This document shows positions 51,498-60,305 of a DNA stretch of 64,000 bases, one piece after another (position 1 is the stretch's first letter; each line of letters opens with the position of its first letter). The notes beneath the pieces are model-generated. The model was not told where the DNA came from, made no database searches, and was given only the letters and a program-made list of their open reading frames with translations. The translations under genes were made by a program, and so were the position numbers. Origin of the DNA: Clostridiales bacterium (GTDB lineage: Bacteria; Bacillota; Clostridia; Peptostreptococcales; Acidaminobacteraceae). The DNA is taken from positions 1 to 64,000 of the forward strand of contig JASUSA010000009.1 in assembly GCA_030446305.1 (NCBI GenBank), in the 5' to 3' direction.

Positions 51498-53135
51498 ATG
51501 ACAGAACAAATGACAACAGGTGCGGCACTGCTCGTCAAGGCAATGCAAAATGCTGGGGTCGAGACGGTATTTGGTATTCCGGGTGTTCACAATTTAAAAA
51601 TTTATGATGCTTTAACCAAAAGTAAGATACGGCATATTGCAACTCGCAATGAGAGTGGCGCTGGTTTTATGGCGGATGGCTATGCGAGGCGTTCCGGAAA
51701 GGTGGGTACGGCAATCGTCATCACTGGGCCTGGGCTTACCAATATCATGACGCCAATGGGGCAAGCCTACCACGATTCGATTCCGATGGTCGTTATCTCC
51801 AGCCAGCTTCCGACAAATATTGTTAATCAGCGCACAGGTTTTCTGCATGAACTCAAAAACAGCACGATTATGGCACAGTCTGTTACAAAAATGAGCAAGA
51901 CGATTACATCCGCAGATCAGATTGAATACGCGGTTTATGAAGCTTATGCGCTTGCGCAATCAGGGAGGCCGGGGCCTGTTCACTTAGAAGTGCCACTGGA
52001 TATTTTAGCTGAAAGTGTTAGATTGAGTGATGCGGTCAAAACAGCAGATCCAAAAGAAGCTTATTCATTCAGGGGATATCAAACGGTTAATGACGCTGCA
52101 CTGGAACAGGCAGTTGCACTCATTGACAGCAGTGACAAAGTGGCGATCATCGTTGGCGGCGGGGCATGCAGCGCCGTGAATGAAGTTAATCAACTGGCAG
52201 TTCAACTGTCGGCACCTGTGGTTCAAACATGCGCAGGCAAGGGGATTGTCTCCGATATGCACCCGCTTTGCATTGGAACGCGCCTGCCATTTGCAGGTGT
52301 GCGTGCTTTTCTTGAAGAACAGGATGTGATCCTCGCAATTGGAACGCAGCTTGCACCGACAGATCTGTGGGAAATGGATTTAACGCTTCAGGGGGAACTG
52401 ATACAGATTGACATAGATGCAGAAGCTTTCTATATGAATATACCGGCGGACCTTGGACTGAAAGGCGATGCAAAAACAATGACAGCAGTACTGCTCGAAA
52501 AAGTTCAGCCGAAGAATCGTGACATAGAGGCGACGGTAAAGGCATTAAAGGACGAGGCCATTCAAACGGGGCCTGCTGTTACAGGCAATACAAAGACGTA
52601 CCACATTGCTATGGATTTTATTGAAGCTGCTGAAATTGCATTGGGTGAAGACGGTGTATTGGTTGCCGACATGACGACAGCGGCTTATATCGCCTTAAGT
52701 GAATACCACGCTCAGACAGCGCGCAGCTTCTTGCATCCCGTCGGCTTCGGGACGCTTGGTTATGCAATGCCCGCCGCCATCGGTGCGAAAGTCGCCGATC
52801 CAGATCGATCAATCATCGCGCTTAATGGCGACGGCGGTTTCCAATTTACCATGCAGGAGCTCGCCGTTGCCTGTACACTAAAATTGCCGCTTCCGATTGT
52901 CATATGGAATAACGGCGGTTATGGTGAAATTAAACGAAATGAACAGGCGATGGCTTTTGAGACGCTCATTGCTGTTGATCAGCAAAATCCGGATTTTACA
53001 GCACTTGCTGCCGCTTATGGGCTTGAAGGGATTCGCGTACACAATAAAACAGAGCTTTTAGACGTACTGACGGAGAGCCTGAAAAAACAGGCGCCAACAG
53101 TGATTGAAATCAACGTTGAAAAATGGGAAGGATGA
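51498..53135 (+). CDS. TPP-dependent 2-oxo acid decarboxylase, AruI-like
   Basis: 545-residue thiamine-diphosphate enzyme of the acetolactate synthase/decarboxylase superfamily. N-terminal motif VFGIPGVHNLKIYDAL and HIATRNESGAGFMADGYARR (catalytic Glu52), then GPGLTNIMTPMGQAYHDSIP. The GIPGVH signature is that of AruI, the 5-guanidino-2-oxopentanoate decarboxylase of the arginine transaminase pathway. TPP motif LNGDGGFQFTMQEL ... WNNGGYG at the C-terminus. GGAGG before ATG 51498. Neighbours provide transamination and aldehyde oxidation, so it likely decarboxylates the 2-oxo acid made by the next gene. The exact substrate is inferred. Confidence 0.86.
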   Translation: MTEQMTTGAALLVKAMQNAGVETVFGIPGVHNLKIYDALTKSKIRHIATRNESGAGFMADGYARRSGKVGTAIVITGPGLTNIMTPMGQAYHDSIPMVVISSQLPTNIVNQRTGFLHELKNSTIMAQSVTKMSKTITSADQIEYAVYEAYALAQSGRPGPVHLEVPLDILAESVRLSDAVKTADPKEAYSFRGYQTVNDAALEQAVALIDSSDKVAIIVGGGACSAVNEVNQLAVQLSAPVVQTCAGKGIVSDMHPLCIGTRLPFAGVRAFLEEQDVILAIGTQLAPTDLWEMDLTLQGELIQIDIDAEAFYMNIPADLGLKGDAKTMTAVLLEKVQPKNRDIEATVKALKDEAIQTGPAVTGNTKTYHIAMDFIEAAEIALGEDGVLVADMTTAAYIALSEYHAQTARSFLHPVGFGTLGYAMPAAIGAKVADPDRSIIALNGDGGFQFTMQELAVACTLKLPLPIVIWNNGGYGEIKRNEQAMAFETLIAVDQQNPDFTALAAAYGLEGIRVHNKTELLDVLTESLKKQAPTVIEINVEKWEG

Positions 53136-53136
53136 T

Positions 53137-54240
53137 ATGTTGTTAAAAGGTATTCGAAAAGAAGTTGAAAACGTCAATCCCTATATCGCCGGGATGACCA
53201 TTGATGAAGTAAAAGAAGCTTATGGGCTTGAAGAGATCATCAAGCTGGGATCTAATGAAAATGCTTACGGCCCGTTCAAGCATGCCAAGCAAGCGATGAT
53301 TGATGAAATCAATCAGCTCTATATGTATCCTGATAAAACGTATGAAACCCTTAAAATACAATTGGCAAAGCTTTATGATATTTCACCGTCGCAGCTGGCA
53401 TTGTCTCATGGTGCAGGCGGGATGTTGGAAACATTGGCGCGAACATTTATCGAAAAAGATGACGAAGTGCTGTTGCCCGATCAAACCTATGGTCTCTACC
53501 GGGAAATTACTCATTTGATGGGCGGCAAGATTGTCAGCGTTCCACTGGATTCGACATATCGCATTGACATTGAGGCGATGATTCAGAAAATGACGCCAAA
53601 GACTAAGCTCATTTGGTTATGCAATCCCAATAACCCAACGGGGACAGTTATTGCAAAAGATGATTTTGAACGTTTACTCGCGCAGATGAATCCACATACA
53701 TGGCTCGTACTGGATGAGGCTTATGCCGAATTTGCAGCACAGCACGCATTGCCGGATGCCATTGAAAAAATTGCAGCAGGTCATAACATGATCATCGTTC
53801 GAACCTTTTCAAAGGCATATGCACTGGCAGGTGCACGTGTGGGCTATGCCATTGCAAGTCCTGAAATGATTAAAGTGATCGAAACCGTGGCGGAACCGTT
53901 TAATGCGAATCGCATCGGGCTGGCAGGTGCGATTGCGACCTTGAAAGAAGATCAGCAGGAATACCAGCAGGCGCTGGATGCGATTATCAAAGATCGCGAA
54001 GACTTAACAGAAGCGCTGAATGCATTGGGGCTTCAATGCGTGCCATCACATGCGAACTTTATCTTTTGCAGAACGCCATATGACGTGGCACAGCTTTCAG
54101 AACAATTACTTTTGAAAGGCGTGATTATTAGACCCTGTGCAGGCTGGGGCTACCCTGATGCCTTTCGGATAACGGTGGGAACGACTGACGAAAATAAACG
54201 CTTCTTAGCAATTTTTAAAGAAGTCATCAAAGCGCTTTAA
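53137..54240 (+). CDS. Class I/II aminotransferase, HisC-like
   Basis: 367-residue PLP enzyme related to histidinol-phosphate aminotransferase. Landmarks: IIKLGSNENAYGPFKHAKQA, LWLCNPNNPTGT-type motif, VLDEAYAEFA, the PLP Lys226 in TFSKAYALAG, and the final substrate-binding Arg in FRITVGT. It starts 2 bases after the TPP enzyme, whose 3' end holds its ribosome-binding site (GGAAGG). No his genes are nearby; many HisC-like enzymes transaminate aromatic or basic amino acids. It should supply the 2-oxo acid for the decarboxylase. Confidence 0.88.
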   Translation: MLLKGIRKEVENVNPYIAGMTIDEVKEAYGLEEIIKLGSNENAYGPFKHAKQAMIDEINQLYMYPDKTYETLKIQLAKLYDISPSQLALSHGAGGMLETLARTFIEKDDEVLLPDQTYGLYREITHLMGGKIVSVPLDSTYRIDIEAMIQKMTPKTKLIWLCNPNNPTGTVIAKDDFERLLAQMNPHTWLVLDEAYAEFAAQHALPDAIEKIAAGHNMIIVRTFSKAYALAGARVGYAIASPEMIKVIETVAEPFNANRIGLAGAIATLKEDQQEYQQALDAIIKDREDLTEALNALGLQCVPSHANFIFCRTPYDVAQLSEQLLLKGVIIRPCAGWGYPDAFRITVGTTDENKRFLAIFKEVIKAL

Positions 54241-54353
54241 TGACGCCGGCGCACTGTACGGCAGCGATCATATCATTTGAGGTAAAGCATGAATCTAATC
54301 GGTAATACGAACATACGACAAATGCAATCATTCAGAAAGGGGTGTACAGCACT

Positions 54354-55829
54354 TTGAAAGTTGAAAAGAGCACATTTGATTTATTCATAGACGGACAATT
54401 TATAAAGCCGGCAGCGCAGCAATACATTCAGGTAAAAAATCCGGCAAATGGCGAAGTGATCGCCACAGTGGCATCTGGCACAGAAGCCGATGTCGATGCT
54501 GCCGTTGCGGCAGCCAAACGTGCAAAACAATCGTGGAAACAACTGGGGGCAGCAGGCAGAAGCGATATACTCTTCCGCATCGGTGAATGTATCCTGGAAA
54601 ACGAAGCGCGATTAGCACATATCGAAACCATCGACAGCGGCAAGCCCATTGTCGAGACACTTGAGGATATACGTGCCATTGCAGATCAGTTTAAATACTT
54701 TGCAGGTGTTATTCGAAGTGAATCCGGGACGTTTACCAAACAGGACGGCGAATACATGACGCTTATTTCAAGAGAGCCATACGGTGTCGTTGGACAGATC
54801 ATCCCTTGGAATTTTCCGTTTCTGTTGGCCGGATGGAAATTGGCACCGGCTCTAGCTGCGGGAAACTGCGTCGTTATTAAACCGGCGGAATTGACGCCGC
54901 TTTCACTTCTAGAGCTGGCGAACTTAACGAAAATCATTTTGCCGCCGGGGGTGCTGAATATTGTCACAGGCCGAGGCAGTGTCGTCGGCGAGCATCTCGT
55001 ACAGCATCCAGATGTTCAGAAAATCGCTTTCACAGGCTCAACCGCAGTTGGCAAGCGCATATCTAAAAGCGCAGCAGATTCTGTAATTCCGCTGTCCATG
55101 GAACTCGGAGGCAAATCGGCGAATATTATTTTTCCGGATGCGCCGATGGCAAAGGCCATTGAAGGCGCGACGATGGGGATTCTCTACGGTCAGGGACAGG
55201 TTTGCAATGCCGGATCAAGGCTCTTTGTCCACCAGTCGATTTATGATGAAACGGTGGCGGCACTCGTTGCGCATTTTAAAAAAGTCAAAGTGGGCGATCC
55301 GCTTGATGAAGCAACGCGAATGGGCACGCTGATTAGTGAGGCGCAGCTTGAAGTGGTTTCAAATTATGTTGAAACGGGCATAGCAGAAGGTGCAAAATTG
55401 GCATTTGGCGGCAAACGTATGATGACAGCGCCATTTGACAAAGGCTACTACTTTGAACCGACGCTTTTCACACATGTCACCAATGAGATGCGCATTGCTC
55501 AAGAGGAAATCTTCGGTCCTGTACTGGTGGTCATTCCATTTGACAGTGATGAAGATGTGATTGAAATGGAAAATGATTCCGAGTATGGCTTGGCAGGTGC
55601 ATGTTGGACACGTGATATTTATAAGGGACTTAAAATTGCAGCGGCTATTGAGACAGGGCTCTTCTGGATTAACGAATACCACTTAGCACCATCCGGTACA
55701 CCATTTGGCGGGTTTAAAAAGTCGGGCTATGGACGCGACAACGATAAGTCGGCACTGGAAGCCTACAGCCAAATTAAGACGATTTACATCAGCTTATCCG
55801 ATGCGCCAGTTGGTTGGTATCAATCGTAG
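54354..55829 (+). CDS. Aldehyde dehydrogenase, betaine-aldehyde/aminoaldehyde type
   Basis: 491-residue NAD(P)-dependent dehydrogenase. IIPWNFPFLLAGWKLAPALA, catalytic Glu250 in MELGGKSANI and Cys284 in GQGQVCNAGSR, FGPVLVV and GGFKKSGYGRD. The group includes betaine-aldehyde and 4-guanidinobutyraldehyde/aminobutyraldehyde dehydrogenases. Start uncertain: TTG at 54354 is at a normal distance from AAAGGGG, whereas the GTG at 54342 abuts it. It would oxidise the aldehyde released by the TPP enzyme. Last gene of the locus; 113 bases separate it from the aminotransferase gene. Confidence 0.9.
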   Translation: MKVEKSTFDLFIDGQFIKPAAQQYIQVKNPANGEVIATVASGTEADVDAAVAAAKRAKQSWKQLGAAGRSDILFRIGECILENEARLAHIETIDSGKPIVETLEDIRAIADQFKYFAGVIRSESGTFTKQDGEYMTLISREPYGVVGQIIPWNFPFLLAGWKLAPALAAGNCVVIKPAELTPLSLLELANLTKIILPPGVLNIVTGRGSVVGEHLVQHPDVQKIAFTGSTAVGKRISKSAADSVIPLSMELGGKSANIIFPDAPMAKAIEGATMGILYGQGQVCNAGSRLFVHQSIYDETVAALVAHFKKVKVGDPLDEATRMGTLISEAQLEVVSNYVETGIAEGAKLAFGGKRMMTAPFDKGYYFEPTLFTHVTNEMRIAQEEIFGPVLVVIPFDSDEDVIEMENDSEYGLAGACWTRDIYKGLKIAAAIETGLFWINEYHLAPSGTPFGGFKKSGYGRDNDKSALEAYSQIKTIYISLSDAPVGWYQS

Positions 55830-55963
55830 TTTCCTGTTGCGAAAACATCTGCATGCATGATTGTGCGAAATACGGCAACAATACAGAAATTTAACGTTTA
55901 GACTATCGACATAACCTCCTATGAAGTAGTATAATCAAGTATCATGAGAATCGAGGTAACGAT

Positions 55964-56311
55964 ATGACTGAATTTAAAGATAATGAAAATACTTGCGGCT
56001 GCGGCCATGACCATGATCACGATCATGACCACGCGCATACTGTAACGCTGGAGCTTGAAAACGGCGAAGAACTTGAATGTCCAATCATTGATATTTTTGA
56101 AGTCAACGATAAAGAGTACATTGCGCTGTTGCATCCAGAAGAAGAAATCGCATTGCTCTATGGCTTCATTGAGTATGAAGATGATACCATTGAACTCACA
56201 GAAATTGTAAGTGATGAAGAGTATGAACTGGTATCGGAAGCGTTTAATGAATTGCTTGATTCTGAGGACGATGACGAAGAAGATGACGAAGATGAGGACG
56301 ATGAAGCTTAA
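55964..56311 (+). CDS. DUF1292 protein with His-Asp repeat and acidic tail
   Basis: 115 residues. The core (VTLELENGEELECPIIDIFE, then YIALLHPEEE, YGFIEYEDD) is DUF1292, a small Firmicutes family of unknown function often next to RNA-metabolism genes. N-terminus GCGHDHDHDHDHAH is a likely metal-binding run; the last 20 residues are nearly all Asp and Glu. The DNA encoding the His-Asp repeat is itself repetitive. Confidence 0.87.
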   Translation: MTEFKDNENTCGCGHDHDHDHDHAHTVTLELENGEELECPIIDIFEVNDKEYIALLHPEEEIALLYGFIEYEDDTIELTEIVSDEEYELVSEAFNELLDSEDDDEEDDEDEDDEA

Positions 56312-56340
56312 GGCTTCGAACAATTGAAACATTAGAGATG

Positions 56341-56377
56341 AGCACGCTCAATGCAATTTGCATAGCGTGCTTTTTTT
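56341..56377 (+). terminator. Rho-independent terminator
   Basis: AGCACGCT (56341-56348) pairs with AGCGTGCT (56364-56371), with an inner ATGCAA/TTGCAT pairing, followed by TTTTTT. Confidence 0.9.
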
Positions 56378-56465
56378 ATTGAAAAATCGGGCTTGTCAAA
56401 TTGCTTATTATGACAGGATTATGGCATAGATTGTTATCATGAATGTTAAAACATGTTAAATGATG

Positions 56466-56510
56466 TTGACACAGAAGAAAAATGAATTATAATAGTATAC
56501 GACGTATACT
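56466..56510 (+). promoter_or_regulatory. Promoter with TetR-type operator
   Basis: TTGACA (56466-56471) and TATAAT (56488-56493), spacer 16. Immediately after the -10, AGTATAC-GAC-GTATACT (56494-56510) is a perfect 7-base-arm palindrome covering the start site. Its position and form fit an operator of the TetR protein encoded downstream. The remaining leader to 56636 (126 bases) shows no other signal. Confidence 0.7.
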
Positions 56511-56636
56511 TTTGGAGGCGATCGCTTTTCCCAAAACGATTAAGAAACAGATTAATAGAGATTGCTTTTTTAGCTGCAGACAAAAGAAGCGATCGAATAT
56601 GGTGTAAAGTGAGCACGAGAGATTCGAGGAGACCTT

Positions 56637-57242
56637 ATGAAACTGACAAAAAATGAAATAAAGCGATTGATGCTCAGCCGACGTATTGTTGAAACTACCA
56701 TAGAAATGGTAAAAAATCAGGGATATGAGCAAACGACAATGGAGGGTATTGCAAAATCCTGCGAAATAACAAAACGGACGCTCTACAAGTATTATCCAGT
56801 GAAAGAAGCTATTTTAGCGGATTACGTGCAGATGATGTTTACAGAACAGCATGCGGCGCGCAGTGAAGCATTTGAAGCGATGACCGCAACATCTGAACGC
56901 GTTGATTATTATATGAAAGCGCTTATGTCGGGGGTTTTAAGGGAGCCTGTTATTTTTGAACACTATATTGTATATGTCATGAGAATGCTCGTCAGTTATC
57001 GCGAAACCGGTGAGCGCGGCAGCGGCGTCAGTGTTTTGATCGAACAAATCATCACATCAGGGCGCGCAGAAGGTGTCATTGATTTTGAGATGCCTGACGG
57101 GTTGATTGCCGATTTATTTTTATTTGTATTTGTTGAAATGACGAAGCAATATTACACAGCACCTGAAAAATTTGATATAGACACCGCGTGCAAATACAGT
57201 GTGGCAATGTTTATGAAAGCCATTGCACCGGACAAGGCGTAG
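56637..57242 (+). CDS. TetR-family transcriptional regulator
   Basis: 201 residues. N-terminal helix-turn-helix (TTMEGIAKSCEITKRTLYKY), variable ligand domain. It is preceded by a promoter with a palindrome at the start site, so it is probably autoregulated. The esterase gene follows 12 bases later and should be co-transcribed and co-controlled. Confidence 0.92.
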   Translation: MKLTKNEIKRLMLSRRIVETTIEMVKNQGYEQTTMEGIAKSCEITKRTLYKYYPVKEAILADYVQMMFTEQHAARSEAFEAMTATSERVDYYMKALMSGVLREPVIFEHYIVYVMRMLVSYRETGERGSGVSVLIEQIITSGRAEGVIDFEMPDGLIADLFLFVFVEMTKQYYTAPEKFDIDTACKYSVAMFMKAIAPDKA

Positions 57243-57254
57243 AGGAGAACGATT

Positions 57255-58190
57255 ATGCAAAGTATTCGAAGCAAGTTGTTATTAGGCGTTGTTAGGCATC
57301 GCCATTTACTTAAGGGACAGTTAAAGCGTCCTGTCATCGACAAACACTTTTCGGTAGCAGATTTTCGCGAGGGGATCGACAAAGCGTCAGTCAGCATGAA
57401 TAAAAGGCTGATTGATGCCCTGATAACACCGGTTGATATTGACGGCATGTACGGTGAAATCATCGCTTTAAAATCACAGCCGCTTCCAGAAGAAAAGATT
57501 ATTTTATACATTCATGGCGGCGGTTTCATTTCCGGGTCATGCCACACACACCGTGCACATGTTTATAAATTTGTTAAAGAAACCGGTGCAAAAGCGCTCG
57601 TATTTGACTATCGACTTGCGCCGGAGCACCCTTATCCCGCTGCGACAGATGATTGTCTGAGCGCTTACAAGTGGCTTGTTGAAATGAATGGATACCATCC
57701 TGATAACATTGTCATTGCAGGTGAGTCAGCAGGCGCAACACTAACGCTGGTAACACTGCTGCGCATTAAAGCGGCTCGTATGGCACAGCCGGCAGGTGCT
57801 GCAGCAATTTCGCCTGTGACCGATCTAAGATCGCTGGCCGATTCTTTTAAGCGAAATGCGCCTAAAGACATCGCGCCTTATAACTCATGGCACGTCTGGC
57901 AGGGATTTTACATGGGCGAAACGGAACCGATGACGCTGTTTGTATCGCCGATCTTTGGCGAGTTGGATGGTTTGGCGCCAATCTACTTGTGTATTGGTAC
58001 CTATGAAATCCATTATGATGATACCGTTAATTTTCATGAACGCGTTTTATCCACTGGCGGGTCGTCTGAAATAAAGATATATGAGAAAATGGTGCATGCA
58101 TTTCCGATTATGGCACCAATGTTTCCGGAAGCGACGGCGGCACTTAAAGACATTTGTCGATTTTTATCAGAAAAACTGTGTTTGCGCTGA
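57255..58190 (+). CDS. Alpha/beta hydrolase, hormone-sensitive-lipase (HSL) type esterase
   Basis: 311-residue cytoplasmic esterase. HGGGFISG provides the oxyanion hole, GESAGATL the nucleophile Ser, and the Asp and His are probably in IYLCIGTYEIHYDD and MVHAFPIM. Substrates in this family are short-chain acyl or acetyl esters and some xenobiotics. Cotranscribed with the TetR gene (12-base gap), so a ligand related to the ester may induce both. A direct repeat of AGGGCTCTTTT follows the gene (58207 on) without a clear hairpin. Confidence 0.9.
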   Translation: MQSIRSKLLLGVVRHRHLLKGQLKRPVIDKHFSVADFREGIDKASVSMNKRLIDALITPVDIDGMYGEIIALKSQPLPEEKIILYIHGGGFISGSCHTHRAHVYKFVKETGAKALVFDYRLAPEHPYPAATDDCLSAYKWLVEMNGYHPDNIVIAGESAGATLTLVTLLRIKAARMAQPAGAAAISPVTDLRSLADSFKRNAPKDIAPYNSWHVWQGFYMGETEPMTLFVSPIFGELDGLAPIYLCIGTYEIHYDDTVNFHERVLSTGGSSEIKIYEKMVHAFPIMAPMFPEATAALKDICRFLSEKLCLR

Positions 58191-58480
58191 TGCAATATGA
58201 ATGAAAAGGGCTCTTTTTTAGGGCTCTTTTCTTATTTAAGGAAATCGCATAATGACTTTGCGTTGAGCTCTTTCTACAATATGTTGATGTTCTGTCTTAT
58301 AGGAAATATACATATTGTAGTAAAGGGCTAAAGTTTAAATGATGTAATTTATTCATGTGAAAGCGCAAAAGATTATTGATGACATTTGGACTGCAGTAGC
58401 GTATGCTATGAATAAAACAGGTGAATTTTGAAAAAAATTTTGCTGTCAAAGCAGGTATTTGCAAAGCGGGTGGATAATTA

Positions 58481-59587
58481 ATGAAGCGATTTAAAATCAG
58501 TTTTTTACTGGTACTGATGATGCTGTTAACAGTATGGTCACCTGTTGGCACCGCACAGCGCGACACAACACGTCAAATGACAAATAATGATGAGACTGCC
58601 GAAATCATGGAAGCACTTTTTGTATTAAAACAGCAAGCAGATGCAGCGAGCCGCCGGGTAAAGGTACTTGAGGCAACATGCGTGCAGCTGGATGAGACCA
58701 TCGCGGCAAAAAAACAGCATGTTTTGATGATGGAAGCGTCGGCAGACCGGCAGCAGTCTCTAATGGGAAATTTTTTAAGGCAATATCAGCGAATGGGCGC
58801 GGGTTCAGCTGTTGAGATACTGCTTCGTGCTCAAAACCTCAGCGATCTTATATGGCAGATCAATGTCATGAAGGACTTTTCATATAAGATGACAGAACAA
58901 GCCAATACACTATCAGTCGAACTTCAAAAATTAGCAGAAGAAAATGAATCGCTGGCGGCATCAAAAGATGCATTTGAAAAAGAACAGCGGACACTTCTCA
59001 AACAGATGGAAGAAGCACAGCTTCGTCAGGCGACACTCAATGAAAGACTAAGTGTACTGCAGGCAGAGGGAAAAGACTATGAGGCACAGCTTATGGCAGT
59101 GGATGCCAGCTGGCAGGTGGCGCAGACAGAAATTGGGAAATTGTCAGCGCGATTAAATGCACTGCGCGATGGCACGGCATTATCCGCATCTGATTATTCG
59201 CTTGCATTCTCTTTTTCAGGCATTAATGTAACCTTTTCTGAAGCGACGCTTAACAAATTGTTTAACACAGAAGAAGACGCTTTAGATGGTTCTGATGTGC
59301 CTTTTGTGATGATCAATTGCGAGCCCGATGCGGTGCAGTTGATCTTGGATGAGGGCAGGCTGAAGATTGACGGACAATTTGAAATAGAAACGGCAACATC
59401 GCTTCGATTTGTTCCGCTAACAGCTTCATACAATGAGATGACAATTGAACCTGAGACACTGGCGGCGATCTTTCATTCAGAGCCGGCCGTGATTGATTTG
59501 TCCTCTGCACTTGAGAACGGGACGATCAAACGTATTGAAATGAAAGAAGATGCACTTTCACTGACGTTGAGTTATTTTAATTTTTAG
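58481..59587 (+). CDS. Exported coiled-coil protein, PcsB/CwlO-like, lacking hydrolase domain
   Basis: 368 residues. Signal peptide at 1-26 (FLLVLMMLLTVWSP; cleavage near TAQ). Long coiled coil about 35-235 (EILLRAQNLSDLIWQINVMK resembles the coiled coils of PcsB, CwlO and EnvC). Those proteins bind FtsEX and usually end in CHAP, NlpC/P60 or M23 hydrolase domains. Here the end (about 240-368, GINVTFSEATLNKL, EGRLKIDGQFEI, SYNEMTIEPETL) has no such domain and resembles lipid-binding LmeA/YpmS-like folds. It starts the operon with FtsE and FtsX, 9 bases ahead of ftsE. Likely a regulator of a separate hydrolase, or an envelope lipid handler. Confidence 0.72.
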   Translation: MKRFKISFLLVLMMLLTVWSPVGTAQRDTTRQMTNNDETAEIMEALFVLKQQADAASRRVKVLEATCVQLDETIAAKKQHVLMMEASADRQQSLMGNFLRQYQRMGAGSAVEILLRAQNLSDLIWQINVMKDFSYKMTEQANTLSVELQKLAEENESLAASKDAFEKEQRTLLKQMEEAQLRQATLNERLSVLQAEGKDYEAQLMAVDASWQVAQTEIGKLSARLNALRDGTALSASDYSLAFSFSGINVTFSEATLNKLFNTEEDALDGSDVPFVMINCEPDAVQLILDEGRLKIDGQFEIETATSLRFVPLTASYNEMTIEPETLAAIFHSEPAVIDLSSALENGTIKRIEMKEDALSLTLSYFNF

Positions 59588-59596
59588 GAGTAGGCA

Positions 59597-60301
59597 ATGA
59601 TTGAAATCAAAGGAGCACAACTTATCTATAGCAGCGGTGCCGTTGCACTTGAAGCGATTGATTTAACAATAAAACCCGGCATGCTCGTGTTTATTACCGG
59701 GGAAAGCGGCTCTGGCAAAACCAGTTTGCTGAAATTGATGATGGGAATTGAAAAACCGACGCAGGGAAAGGTGTATGTTGACGGAAGTGATATGGCCGAT
59801 CTGCATGGCAATGCACTGGCTAAAGTGCGTCGGAAAATTGGGCCTGTCTTTCAGGAACTTAAGCTGCTGGAAGGTAAAACAGCACTTGAAAATGTTATTT
59901 TTGGCATGCGCTTTTATGGCATGCGCCTTGAAACCATACGGAAAAAATCAAGCGAAGCACTGGCACAAGTAGGGCTGCAGATAAAAGCAGACATGCCGAT
60001 TGAAACCCTCTCTTGGGGTGAACGGCAACGCGTTGCCATTGCCAGAGCAATTGCACGTAAACCGGCGTATATCATTGCGGATGAACCCACGGGAAGCTTG
60101 GATGAAGCAAATGCCATAAAGATATTAAGTTTGCTGGCTGAACTGCAAACACCAGAAACCGCAGTCATTATTACAACGCATGCAACCCATTTAATAAAGG
60201 CAATGGCACCTTTTAATCATGTGTCGCTTGCCGGTGGGCGAATGATCGCACTATCTGATGAATTTCACGACGGCAAACAGGGCGAGACGACGAAAGGGTG
60301 A
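59597..60301 (+). CDS. ftsE: FtsE-type ABC ATPase
   Basis: 234-residue ATPase. Walker A TGESGSGKTS, signature LSWGERQRVAIA (Trp instead of the usual Gly), Walker [14 protein letters not shown]. FtsE with FtsX passes ATP-driven conformational change across the membrane to activate a peptidoglycan hydrolase. Between a coiled-coil exporter-partner gene and ftsX, so function is well supported; the changed signature LSWGE, shared by few FtsE, is worth noting. Confidence 0.88.
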   Translation: MIEIKGAQLIYSSGAVALEAIDLTIKPGMLVFITGESGSGKTSLLKLMMGIEKPTQGKVYVDGSDMADLHGNALAKVRRKIGPVFQELKLLEGKTALENVIFGMRFYGMRLETIRKKSSEALAQVGLQIKADMPIETLSWGERQRVAIARAIARKPAYIIADEPTGSLDEANAIKILSLLAELQTPETAVIITTHATHLIKAMAPFNHVSLAGGRMIALSDEFHDGKQGETTKG

Positions 60302-60305
60302 TCCA

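Noticed and set aside
51498-55829. Taurine or cysteate degradation (sulfoacetaldehyde acetyltransferase or sulfopyruvate decarboxylase)
   Set aside because: The TPP enzyme has the AruI-type GIPGVH start and no phosphotransacetylase or sulfonate-specific genes accompany it.
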